A stretch of 64,000 bases of DNA from Heligmosomoides polygyrus polygyrus (lineage: Eukaryota > Nematoda > Chromadorea > Rhabditida > Heligmosomidae), in contig OX377206.1 of NCBI GenBank assembly GCA_947396885.1, positions 16,491,466 to 16,555,465 on the forward strand, written 5' to 3'. This document shows, one piece after another, positions 33,601-44,500 of this stretch. The notes under the pieces are model-generated. The model did not search any database and was not told the origin of the DNA. It was given only the letters and a program-made list of their open reading frames with translations. The position numbers and the translations under genes were made by a program. The number at the start of each line of letters is the position of its first letter. The stretch's first letter is position 1.

Positions 33601-36394
33601 GGGGTTTTGTGCACCAAGTATTGACCTTCGCGCTCCAAATTCCCCACCTTCACTGCGAGGTCCTGTGATCCTATCGTAGCCTTTCTAAGCTCTTTTCACA
33701 TCAAGTTGTTTTTAATCCTAAAGTGCAGAGGCCGTCTTGTTTCCATGGTATGTTCGCCGCTCGAGGGTTGGCAGATCAGGATCACTATGCGATGCAGTTG
33801 CATTCACTACTAGCTGAGCAGTGAACCATACAGTTGGGGTGCAGTAGGGACGATAATATAGGCGGGCTAGTGGGTATAAGATTTCTAGGTGATAGATCAA
33901 TTACAGCAACCGGATTTTACAACTGCTCAGACACGTTACATCAGAGGTGCTAACTTCATAAGAGACAAAGGACGCTATGAAGGGGTTTTTCAAAACAAGG
34001 GTAGGCCTTCCTTTTCGAACCTCTCTCCTTTGCATCCAGGTGAACACTTATGGACAGCGTGCTCATTAAGAGCAACTATCTCGGGACCATTTCCGTGAGG
34101 CATTGCCTTTTCCTTCCGTGTGCACGCCCATGCAAAATGTTTCTTAGGTCTGCCTTTCTGCCAATTCGGATGGAGCGAATGTGGAAAATTCGGATGGAGC
34201 GAATGTGTTTATGGAAAGGATGTAGTTTCTTTTATGTGCTTCTGTGCAGAACGAGGTCGTAACGTTGATCAGTCTTTACTGAGTTTCCTAACATTCCGAC
34301 CATCATCGTTTTTGCACGCCAAAATTACTCAACGATTCGGACATTGCTATCTAATCCATTAAGCACTAACAGGTTTGAGCTTTTCGGCTGTTCACACGCG
34401 TAACTAGAAACCTGAATCTACTAACATGTAGTTCAATCGCTGATCTACACACTCTTGGGGGACTTATTAGGACTACCAATACAAGAAGGGGGAGAGGCTA
34501 GGCTGCTCAAGATTGATCTTCCTTGCAATCCTGTAAGGCGCAAAAGCATGAAAACATCTAATCGCGAAGTTTTCCTTAGGAAACGCTGCTTCTGTTTGTT
34601 GGGTTTTGATTATCACTTAGTAACACGCTTGCTTCGTTCAGGTGGTCTTAGGCATCGACAAGAACAAGTCAGATCACTCAATGTTTCTCGGTTATGCTCT
34701 TCTTGGTCCAGGATTGGCTATCTATGACCCGAAAGTACTTGTCCATTTCACCTTATGTTGCACATAGGATATGTTTTTGTTCAAATATCGGCAGGACACC
34801 AAAAAAGCGACACCACTGTTCTTCAGTCCTTGATGTAAAGTAATGGCAAAAATATTGGTGCCTATAATATATATCTATCACGCCTATCGGCGTGCCTCGC
34901 ACTTGCGCGCTTCGCGCGATGTTGCAGTATCACTAAGGTAATGGTAAGCACAATCACAAGCCAGTTGCTCTGCTCATTCTGCTTTCTTCCCTCCCTAGCA
35001 GTACAAAAGGCAATATTTATGAGCCTTGTTATGTTCCAACCTTGCTCTATCTTGCTTAAGATCACGTGAGTAGTTTTGCGGGAAGCCATCCAGAACCCCC
35101 TCCCTCCTCACCGCCACTACTCTTCTCAGCATCGGCATCATCTTCGAACGGCTAAGTGACGGTCGGCGATCTCAGTCCCCAGTCACGTTGAACGACGACT
35201 TCGGTACGTCTTCTGAATCCCCAAGCACGTAGGAGACCTTCGGGTATTTTTCGCTATTTTATGACTAACTTTCTCCGATTTCTCACCTATTCTATGACTA
35301 ATTTCTGCGCGGCGCCGATCAATAGCTATTAGCGCTTTATTGTATAGTATGGTAATTATAACAAACTTTCCCTTTTTGCGCAGCATATGTACTCCTGGGA
35401 TCTATCAGCTGTACAAAACCCAATCTGTTGCATGGCGCAGACTGTAGAGCAAGAAAATGGCTCCTACTGTAAAGTATTGAAACTTTGAAACGCGGCACAA
35501 AGAGCACTAAAGTAGGCGGTTCCATAAAAATGGTGATGCTGAAATGTATTGCGCGGAGGCACTCATTGAGGAAACCTAAAAGAAACAGGCCATGCTGCTT
35601 TTTCCGTCAGAACGTACGCCCGAGCTGACTATGGGTCTGACTTTGTTGGGAGTGGGTTCAACTGCGGCCAAGTTTTCGGCTTGAACAATCGTTAGGTAAG
35701 CATTGCAGAGAAGACAGCTATTATATTATACACATCTATTCGACGACCTTTTCTCTCAATTACGGAGATCATTTAGACCTATAAAGTTTCCGCACTCTCC
35801 GATGCCATCAAAAATAATGTACAAACAACACTCAAGAACTTCTCAGGGATACGCATAACTCTAAGCTCCTTCTTATCTACACTTCATGTTTCTTAGGTAT
35901 GTGAATAAAACGGTGAATGGCACCTTCCGGTTTCGAAAATCTCCATCATAATGACCTTGGTCTTCGATGAAGCAAATAGTTTCATTGAGAGTTTCCAGGG
36001 GTTCCATGGTAAGGGGTCCCATGGTAAACCGAAGAGGTGGATGCCCGTATGTAACCCCCAGTAATTCTAACCAAAGCGCTTCACCATACACCTGCTATAT
36101 CACGTGCGATTTCACCTGGCCCTTTATTGGGTAAGGTAAGGTATGGCCTTTGGAATCTATTTATCAGTCGACCAGGAAACAGAACTAAACTTAAGGACGT
36201 GTTGTTTGGTTTGATGACCCTAACATATTTCATCCTTTCAGGCATAGAAGAATTTGGTGGAAGGATCACTCCATTAAAACTTCGTTAAACGCTTTGCAAA
36301 CGAATGTAGACTTCCTACACGTCAGGGTAAACCCTCTATTGGTCATTGCCACCAAAGCACCAGCCATGTTTTTTTCTTTCTGTAACCCAGTGTT
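33601..36394. other. Interior of the 4.07-kb insertion
   Basis: No gene recognised. Minus strand 35,010-34,878 is a decayed Helitron 3' end (ccttttgtactgctagggag, then gcgaagcgcgcaagtgcgag and CACGCC-gata-GGCGTG) matching 10,151-10,280. A 14-bp tandem near 34,168 (attcggatggagcgaatgtg) makes repetitive codons. No promoter or RNA seen. Confidence 0.45.
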
Positions 36395-36705
36395 CCATTC
36401 GAAAATATTCGAATATTCGAATAGAATATTCGAATCAGTATTCGAATTCGAATGTTCAAAAAATCAAGTTTTTCGAATATATTCGAATTCGAATGTTCAA
36501 AAAATCGCATTTTTCGAATGTATTCGAATTCGAGTGTTCAAAAAATCGCGTTTTTCGAATGTATTCGAATTCGAATGTTCAAAAAATCGCATTTTTCGAA
36601 TGTATTCGAATTCGAATGTTCAAAAAATCGCGTTTTTCGAATATATTCGAAATTCGAATGCTCGAAAATTGTGCGTATTCGAAACCATTCGAATATTCGA
36701 AAATT
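36395..36705. repeat. 41-bp TTCGAA-rich tandem array, right
   Basis: Same unit and orientation as 32,690-33,110, with about five units. The right flank tattcgaaaccattcgaat also occurs inside the left array, so the two arrays are homologous along their length. Confidence 0.9.
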
Positions 36706-37755
36706 TTGCGAGAGCACAACTATACTAAGCTGTCTTAGCACCAGGTGCCATTTTAGAGCGGAGGAGGGTAGCGGTGAAGTTTTCTGCACTCTTACTCGCC
36801 CATATTTCAGTTTTCGACACCCGCAATGATACCACTTCGTTCTGCTCGAAGAGCTCAATCGAACGGTAGAAGGGAGCGGCTGCTCCAGGCCGCGGCAGAC
36901 GGGCGCTGATGTCATCGAAAGACGATATTTTCGAAGTTGCCCAAATTTTCTCGTCCAGAATCATATAAGGGTTATTTGGGGAGCTGATTACGAATCCGAC
37001 ATTCGTTTTTGAAAATTCCGACGATTTCGGTAGGTTACTTGCCGTTTGAGGGTGGTCGGGTTAGAACCACCCTCAGTGATGGGTGGTCTCCTGCCGTAAT
37101 TGGCTTCGGCATCGTGTTCGGCACCCCGAATAAACCCCATTCCTATACGAAGTTTGAGCAAAATCAGTGATCCTGACCCGACCACCCTCAAACGGGAAGT
37201 ACCAAAATGGACGGAATATTCTAAAAACGGACGTCGGATTCGTATGTTCCAAATAGCCCTAGATGATTTTGGACGAGAAAATTTGGCCAAATCCTAGATT
37301 ATCGATTTCGATGACGTCATCGTCCGTCCAGGCTCGGCCTGGTTTTTCTGAAATTAGTCGAGATTGGCAACATTCGATAGAGCTTTTCGTGTTAAAGCTA
37401 ATGGTGTTATTGCGAGCGGCAAGAGCTCAAATATGGGCGAGTAAGAGCGCAGGAAACTTCACCGCTGCCCTCGGCCACTCTAGAATCGCACCTGGGGCTA
37501 ACGCAGGCTGGAGAGCTGTGAGCGCTTCCTCGTAAAGTACATTGAGTGCTCGCTTGCCCATGCGTTTATAGGCCGTTAGCTCTACTCGTCTTCGCGCAGT
37601 GTCCATCGAAATCAGAAAAAAATGCGTCACACAAGCCTTACCTGCATATTCGCAACCCTTTAATATTGCGTCTTCCTAAGCTACACCATTCTTCTTAAGT
37701 GTATTACTAGACCGTTTTACTGTCTAAAATACCCATAAGATGCAGCCGAAATGAT

Positions 37756-39101
37756 TCTAAATTGACAGAGTTATTGCGCTCCGAACACGCTTGTGCGGGC
37801 AATTTGCGAGCGCTCGCGCCACTCGGCTGATACGTTCGATTCTATATGCATTGAGCACAGCGCACTGCAAAGACTAGCTGGACAGCTTTAGAGCATTTTC
37901 TGAGTACGGCGACTGGAAATTTCCGATAAAACTTCTCAAACACTCACTCTACAGGCTGTCCCGCCCACTCGATTGATTATGTCCAGCATATGCATTGTTC
38001 AACACTATTGATTTATATGAGAAAAGATAGAGCTCGAGCTGCTGAGCTCAAATATATGCTTCTTTCCACAAGTGCTTGATTTAACAAAAAGCTATTTTAA
38101 AAAGATCCGCTTTGGAACGCTCCAAAACTTTCTTTTCAGTAATTGACCAAATTATATACGCGGTGCTGTATTGTTTGCAGGCAAATGGTGAGAATAACGG
38201 CCAGCATATTGCGATGTGCAAGAGCCACTTGTTGCTTCTTTTGTAATAGCATGGAAGTCAAATAACTGTGAGCGTTTAAGGTATCCATCGGAAGAAGTAC
38301 AGATGATGCCCTCTTACTTAGGGGATTAAGAAAATTCGATGATCCTTCAAATACCACATGTAAAAAAGTCAGTCTCATTTTCCGGGTAAGAGTCCGGTGT
38401 AAACAGTAAATTCCTAAATAGAAGGTGAACAGGTGGGGAACTCAACTTACGAATGCCATCCCTAATTGCGGCGACCTGTGCCGGAACGCGGCAAGACCTT
38501 CCGTTCCACCTCGTTCAGCCACCGCCGGTGCCACATCCTCCGCCGCAGCAGCGACGGCATACACGGGCTGAGGCAGAGGTGAGGAAGATCCCAAATAGAT
38601 TAGATTTCGACAATACATTTTAAGAGCCTGAGAATCCTTGAGATCTACAAGTCTACTTTCATTAGGTCCCCTGCTTTACTTCTACCTGCTCTACTCTCTT
38701 CGTATGCCTTCTTTAGGATGATTTTTTAAAGCTTTTCTTATGCTTTTTGCTAGAAATTAGCAACCATCTCACCTTTATTTCCGTCCCTAGGATTTCATAA
38801 TTAATTTGAATCCGTTTTCCAAAAACATATCCAAGGCCTACTACATAGCGGTCCATGGCATTCGTTCGATCCCGTCCTTAGCGTCCTGTGCCATATTCTT
38901 GCCAGCCACGGTCAACAAGCCTAGCCGTTCTCTTTACGACTCAGAAGGTAGCCAGTAGCTTTTCTACGTTCACGCTGGGAGCTCACATAAATAGATATCA
39001 CGCAACAGGCGGCACTTTGCTAACTCTGCTCATGGAAAAAGCTCTTGAAGACTGAACAACTTTCGTCTGGGAAAATCCTTCTCCGGAGATGACGTTTCTC
39101 G
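37756..39101. other. No gene recognised
   Basis: Mostly AT-rich, with a GC-richer stretch near 38,455-38,580 that has no supported frame. It lies downstream of the chemoreceptor fragment and may include its 3' untranslated region. Confidence 0.4.
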
Positions 39102-39679
39102 CTATCTCTCTCTAATATCTTGATTAAGGAACACATAGGTGGTGATACTGTTGCAGATTCCTGCACATAGTAAGCCTGCAATATAAAAAGGACCGAGAAT
39201 CTGGAAGATGGAGAAACCAATTATTTCCACGTTTCCCACGCCAATGCTGGGCAACGTAAGAAATGCAATCGAGTTAAACTGAACCCCGAAACACGTGCGG
39301 ATCGCCTGCATAAGCGTTCTTGTTTCCTTGTCACTCCGATTGGAAATTAACAGCCTATTGCTCTTGATCAAGCGCAGCCGAATCATGAGCATAACGGGTA
39401 AGACAACTACAACGATACCCACTGCCATGTTGCTGGTTCTCCAGTAATAGCGAAAATCGTCGCTGACGAAGCACCCAATTGCTGCACAGTCAGTAGGCCG
39501 ATGGAATGGCGAGAGAAGGACTCCAACATGATGACATCGAATGCGATGATCAGACATCCGGTCAGTAGACCAGCCTTTGCGTATAGCGAGTACGACAGCT
39601 TCCGATGAGTAACTGGGAAAGAAAGAGCCAAAACTCGTTCAAATGCTATGAATATTGTTAGAGCGGCATTTATTTTCAA
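39102..39679 (-). pseudogene. Nematode serpentine chemoreceptor fragment, frameshifted
   Basis: Two overlapping minus-strand frames together give the end of a seven-helix receptor: IFIAFERVLALSFP (helix 3 with a DRY-like ERV), a helix LLTGCLIIAFDVIML, then after a one-base shift near 39,505 YYWRTSNMAVGIVVVVLPVM (helix 5), NRSDKETRTLMQAI (loop), helices 6 and 7, and C-terminal NQDIRER and stop. Helices 1-2 are missing: a MITE fragment and mariner remnant start just upstream at 39,695. Families such as srbc or srsx are candidates; I cannot choose. It would have been a sensory G-protein-coupled receptor; this copy looks dead unless the shift is a sequencing error. Confidence 0.6.
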
Positions 39680-39694
39680 CTCGTGGTGTGGCGC

Positions 39695-39806
39695 CGTGTG
39701 GCGGTGGAAGTATAAACTAGGGCTTACGCAGTGCGTAACGCAGTGCGCAGCAGCCCGCGCAACATAGCGTCGCGGACGCGTCGCCGCAGTATAACATAGA
39801 CCTTAC
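39695..39806. mobile_element. Partial MITE, family C-like
   Basis: Contains gtggaagtataaac and ends gcagtataacatagacctta, with gcgtaacgcagtgcgcagcagcccgcgcaa shared with the MITE at 62,902-63,020. The left end is altered. It lies where helices 1-2 of the receptor should be. Confidence 0.55.
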
Positions 39807-39812
39807 TGGGAG

Positions 39813-40194
39813 TTGCTAGATAGTGAGACCACAATCAAAGCATCTGCCTACGCAGCTCCAGAGCTTGGCCGACGCCATGCGCCAAAAACGTCCAGAACGG
39901 GAAAATGTCTTCCTTCTGCACGACAGCGCGCGTCCTCATGTCGCAAAAGTAAGTCGCGAGAAAATCAAGGAGTTAGGCTGGGAAGTTCTGCCCCATCCAC
40001 CGTACTTTCCAGACCTCGCTCCTTCTGACTACCCCCTGTTCAGAGCTCTGAAGCAACACCTTCGACGTAGAGTGCTCGATGATCGAGGTCAACTGGAAAT
40101 GGAGGTCTCTGGATTGTTTTCCTCACAGCCCTCGGAATTCTGGCGGAAAGGAATTGAAAGGCTGTCTGAAAGATGGAGCAGGATCTTAGACTAG
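39813..40194 (+). pseudogene. Mariner transposase C-terminal fragment
   Basis: 123 codons including LLHDSARPHVAK (second catalytic Asp) and APSDYPLFRAL (third Asp), spaced as in DD34D mariners, then a tail with SERWSRILD before a stop. The N-terminal HTH half and the first Asp are missing. Different lineage from the mariners at 41,715 and 45,438. Confidence 0.85.
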
Positions 40195-40625
40195 GATGGG
40201 GAATATATCGTGAACTGAGTTTTTGTTCTAGCAAATAGGGACAAATTTGAATTTTGTTGTGCTAGTGTTGCAAGATTATTCGATCAACCTAATAAAATGC
40301 ATTGAAGTGTTGTCACGGCATGAAGAAAGCTTGAAGTGGCTAGAAGATGTAGAAGTGTTAGATTGGGATTTTTTGTTTCACCCTCGTGAACATGAAGAAA
40401 ATAGAGCCGTCACACTCAGTATTAGAACACTGCAGAATTAATATGATTGTATCGGATATGATGAATGAGACCGTAACCATTTGCTGATGTCCGTTTGATC
40501 CACCTATGGAAGGCTTTCGCAGCTCTCTTTTAGTACGACCGGGCCAATGATTTCTGACAAAAAGGAACCTGGGTTGGCTAAATACCTGGACAAAAACCAA
40601 TAAGGGATTCAGGCAAAGACCCAAG

Positions 40626-40691
40626 TAGTCGTCGCACGAATGGTCATCGCGGTCGCGCCGGTGGCTGCGATGACTTTTCGTGCGACGACTA
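40626..40691. repeat. Perfect-ended 66-bp hairpin
   Basis: TAGTCGTCGCACGAA at the left and TTCGTGCGACGACTA at the right, with GTCATCGC/GCGATGAC as inner stem. Either a very small palindromic MITE or a solo terminus. Confidence 0.65.
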
Positions 40692-41026
40692 TTTTTTTTT
40701 AAATTTGTCCCCAAAGCAACACACTGTTCATAGCCAAGTTTTTCACTGGCTTTACTAGATTCCTTATGCCAAAGTTCGTGGCGCTTGTGTATTTCTTTAA
40801 AATTCTTTTTCTTTTTCTTTTCGTCTTCTTTACTTGTGCACTTTGATCAAAACACAAGCGTAAACAGAAATGCATTTTCACTACGCACGTATAAAATAAT
40901 GGAGCAAAAAAAGAAAACAACAGACACGCTACATAACACGCGAAAGAAACGGAACACAATCCAAAAAATTACCAAAATATAAACGAGGAGATAGGGATAT
41001 CAACTTCACTGATAGGAATACGATAC

Positions 41027-41127
41027 CGCTTTGGAAGAATGATGCTTTGAAACGGACTAATCCCCCGCAATGCGTCTCATCGAACGTGATTAGGCCGTCC
41101 TCGCAATCGCGAAAAATCCATCCGAAC
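41027..41127 (-). CDS. Possible exon of unknown gene
   Basis: Framed by gtcgttttag and gtatcg, it reads FGWIFRDCEDGLITFDETHC then GGLVRFKASFFQS. Adjacent 41,144-41,277 is hydrophobic in the same direction. Coding-like, but I cannot link it to the Ulp1-like gene or to the receptor. Confidence 0.3.
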
Positions 41128-41432
41128 CTAAAACGACATGAACCAATAAGCAGAAGGCCTACATACACGGCATCATCGATGAGTGAAGCAATGTGTATGA
41201 AGGTCGTTCCTATTTCTAAAGATATGTGTGTTAGCAGAACACGAGCGAATTCAAAGATATCGATTTCGCCCCACCACACTAAATAGATCATTCGGAAAAA
41301 TACAGGCAAATCAATTGCATTTTATGCTACCTTGGCCGCACCTCTCAAGGTGGGTGGGTACTCATGTGCGAGAAGTTGAAAACGACGTGCTGATTACCCT
41401 TCTGAAGTATGTAAAACGCTCTGAGCACACCT

Positions 41433-41576
41433 TCAGTCTACCAGTCGCAATGGGCGGCCTGCAACTCGAACAGAATACGCGGCAATTTCAGCTCGTATGT
41501 CTCTCACGCTGTTTCGAAGCTCGCTTTCCTCCTCAGGAGATAGCTTCAGCGTTCGAAGTTCAGCGTCGGACATCAC
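41433..41576 (-). CDS. Ulp1-like gene, last helix exon
   Basis: Acceptor gtttatttag, phase 0, reads VMSDAELRTLKLSPEEESEL and continues RNSVRDIRAEIAAY, matching the C-terminal helix of Ulp domains. It reaches TGA at 41,433-41,435; a donor (gtagac) at 41,441 would instead allow a short further exon at 41,231-41,278. Confidence 0.6.
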   Translation of the reverse strand: MMSDAELRTLKLSPEEESELRNSVRDIRAEIAAYSVRVAGRPLRLVD

Positions 41577-44500
41577 CTAAATAAACTTTTTGAGAGTTAC
41601 TCACAGAAAGTGGGAGGAAAACATTTTAGAATAAAGAATGATGTTCTGTGGAGAAGTCGCTTGCGAACTGATAGTGTCGATGAAGACTTATGTAGTCGAC
41701 TCCTTCTCCATGTATTAGGTTGGAAAAAAGTCTCTTCACACTCCGAATAGTTTTTTACCGTTCTCCTTGTAAACACACTAGCCAATATTGATTGCTGATT
41801 TCGTAACCCTATCACACTTGTATACCTTTCGCATGTGGACGTAGGTCAAGCCCTTCTTGTACTTCGTTATCTATCCAATCTTCCGGACTCCATGCCACAT
41901 CTTCCTCATGGCCATTTTCGGCACGTCATTCTTCATGAATTCATTAAAGGATCTACTGCACGTCAGGCAACCGACCAAATTGACGATATATATGGCTTGG
42001 AATCTATTGCTCATCGCACCTGTTATGAATGGTTCGAAAAGTTTTTAAAGGGAGATTATTAGATTATTCACTCGAATACAAAGCAAGGTCAGGAAGGCCA
42101 ACTGAATTGGACGACACTGAACTACTCCATCTTCTTCGTACCGATAGTAGGCAGACGACACGTCAACTGACAGAGAAGCTCGAAGTGTCTCATAGGATTG
42201 TGGGAATCCGAAGAATCTTGGCTTTGCTTGTAAATTTGGAGCTTGGATTCCACATGCCCTGTCAGACACTCAGAAAGGTCAACGGCTCTCCATTGCTGCT
42301 TCCCTTCTTTTCAGATACGAAAGAAAATAGATTCTGCTGCGGGTTGTAACAGGCGATGAGTCCTGGGCTCTGCATGCCAACTTCCAAAGAAAAAGACAAT
42401 GGGTACAAAAAGGGGAGAACCCTAAGCCTGATCCCAACCCCAAAGCTCACGAAAGGAAGATTCTCTTGAGTGTTTGGTGGGATATCATAGGAAAGATTCG
42501 CTGGGAAACTCTCAGAAGTGGAGAGACACTTACTGCTGCCACATACAGCGACCAACTCCACAAAGTCGCCGCAGCTCTCCAAGAAAAGGGTCTGGAGAAG
42601 TCAAAGGTGATGATCCTAGATGACAATGCACAACCACATGTTGCAAGAATCACAAGAGAAACAATAAAGAAGCTGAGCCGGGAGGTAATGCCACATCAAC
42701 CGTGTAGTCCTGACCTCGCCCCTACCGACTACCTCTTCCGTGCTCTCCGGCAAGAAATTGGAGAGAAATATTTCGAACCGATGAGGACCTCAAAAATTGG
42801 ATTCAGCAATTTTTGAGGTCCTCATCGGTTTGGGCAATTGGATTGGTTCGACTCCAGAACTGCAGTCCTTTAAGCGAGAGGAATTAGAAAAGCACCTCTT
42901 TGGAGAAGTGTAGTAGAACAAAATGGAGTTTATCTCAATTGATTTGACATTGTAGTTGTGAAGTAATAAATCTTTGAAAAAAATGAAGAATTTTTTCAAC
43001 CTAATTGTTTCTCACTATTTTCTCTACGAGCTTCACCAGCTCATTTCGACTGTCTCAAGAGCACCCGTCAACAACACTTCTTCATCCATGCCTACCGTAA
43101 AACAGTTGGCCAAAGTGCTGATGAAAAATACTATCGTCGCGCTTAGCACCTCAAATAACCCAACCCGTGACATGCTTCCGCGGAAACGGTTCGTTTGAAT
43201 TGATCTTTTTGATCCGAGAAAAAGCGCTGTCTTTGTAGCTGTAGCCTGTTTGGGTTTCTATGTAGAACACTTGTACAACGGGTCCAGCCAATGACGACGA
43301 TATTCCACGAATTGTTCAGAAGCCAGAAGTACACAATCAATCGGTGATCGTTTAGTAGGCTTATCTGCTGCTTGAACAGCCTTATTATTATTATTTTAAA
43401 AAATTATTAAATTATTATTATTATTATTTTAAAATAGAACGATCTGGGATCAACTTACTGTCCAGTCAGTTCTCTTCGTGAACATCTCAGCGAACACAGC
43501 CATATAAAAGCCGCAGTCGTAAGTGTTGTTTTGAGCAGGCATTTGTTCCATTCTTACAAGTCTAAAACGACAAACTGGAGTTCTGACAGTGAAAGTTACT
43601 GCAGCATAAATATAAATGCCGAGCGGCATGGTATGCGCCATGCACTCGTCTGAAATTTTGCGTTCTACACTCGATTGATTGTGTTTCGTTTGAATGCGTG
43701 TTATAATTTCTTCACGAAGTGACTGTTTCGACTGATTTGCGCTTCTTTTAGTGTTTGAAACTTCAAAACACACTATGGTTTGCGGAAAGTGCAGGGTGTT
43801 CAAAAATGCGGGTAGTATTTGAAACGTTCTAACATTGCTGCTTGTGAAGCATTTGAAGATGTTTGAGACTCATATAAAGCGCAGGGTAACGAGATTACTG
43901 TAGCGTGCAAACAGCCAAGATTGCACCATGCTCCCGCCTGAAACCTTGCACTTCAGACTCGATTGATTGTGCATGGGCTGGATGCCTGTTCTTGCTACTA
44001 CTTGACCAGATTAACCTGTGCTGTGCTTCTTTTAACGTTTAGAACATGGCAATCATGTGAAAGACATGCGAGTTTCTTGATCGCAAGATCTGAATGTGAG
44101 CAGCAGCCCTATTTTATATGACGCACTCTGTGGACTGATGAAGCAACATTCAAGCTAAATGGAGAGGTTAATCGGCACAATCGGCAGCTACTGGGCGACA
44201 CATAACCTAAAAGAAGCACAGAACAGGTTGATCTGTCCATGTAGTAGCTAGATTATAGCAAGCATTCAGCCCATGCACAATCAATCGAGTCTGAAAGGCA
44301 AGGTTCCAGGCGAGCGCATGGCACAATCCTGCGTACTTGCACCCCTCAGTAATATCGTTACTCTTTCATATGGCGAATCGCTGCGCATTGCACAGCGATT
44401 GCAATCGCTGCAGCTGTATCGGTCCACGGAAGGTGGGCGTGGCGGGGTCGGCGATTGGCCAGGTGAGGGATCCCGGCGCGATTCCCGCTCCGCTCAAATC

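Larger units (their letters stand above)
32659..36724. mobile_element. 4.07-kb insertion with 8-bp duplication and TTCGAA repeats at both ends
   Basis: Left end TATAGTTGTGCTC and right end GAGCACAACTATA are inverted repeats of 13 bp. CTAAGCTG occurs directly outside both (32,651-32,658 and 36,725-36,732). An 8-bp duplication suggests hAT-type integration. Both ends carry 41-bp TTCGAA-rich arrays in the same orientation. The interior has a MITE and a Helitron relic but no transposase I recognise. It could be one large element or two related elements mobilised together. Confidence 0.75.
32404..37755. repeat. Long foldback with gene-like arms, split by an insertion
   Basis: The left arm is 32,404-32,658 plus 36,733-about 37,010; the right arm, inverted, is about 37,220-37,755. 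Both arms encode related peptides (VLYEEALIALQ and VLYEEALTALQ; APGAILE; LLLAHI), so a piece of coding-like DNA is present twice, head to head. The loop (37,010-37,220) contains a further GGGTGGTCGGGT inverted repeat and the core motif shared with other foldbacks. The right arm has no equivalent of 32,659-36,724 and so serves as the empty site. Confidence 0.8.

Noticed and set aside
34120..34362. Cys-rich small secreted protein
   Set aside because: The cysteines come from a short tandem duplication (attcggatggagcgaatg) and the frame has no supported signal peptide or splice sites.
36294..36829. Overlapping 125-144-codon frames
   Set aside because: Same repeat artefact as the left array; three frames are open at once.
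43033..43119. Possible exon (TLANCFTVGMDEEVLLTGAL) between the Cys exon and the last helix exon
   Set aside because: Borders look acceptable, but its phase does not fit the Cys exon, and direct joining to 41,576 works.
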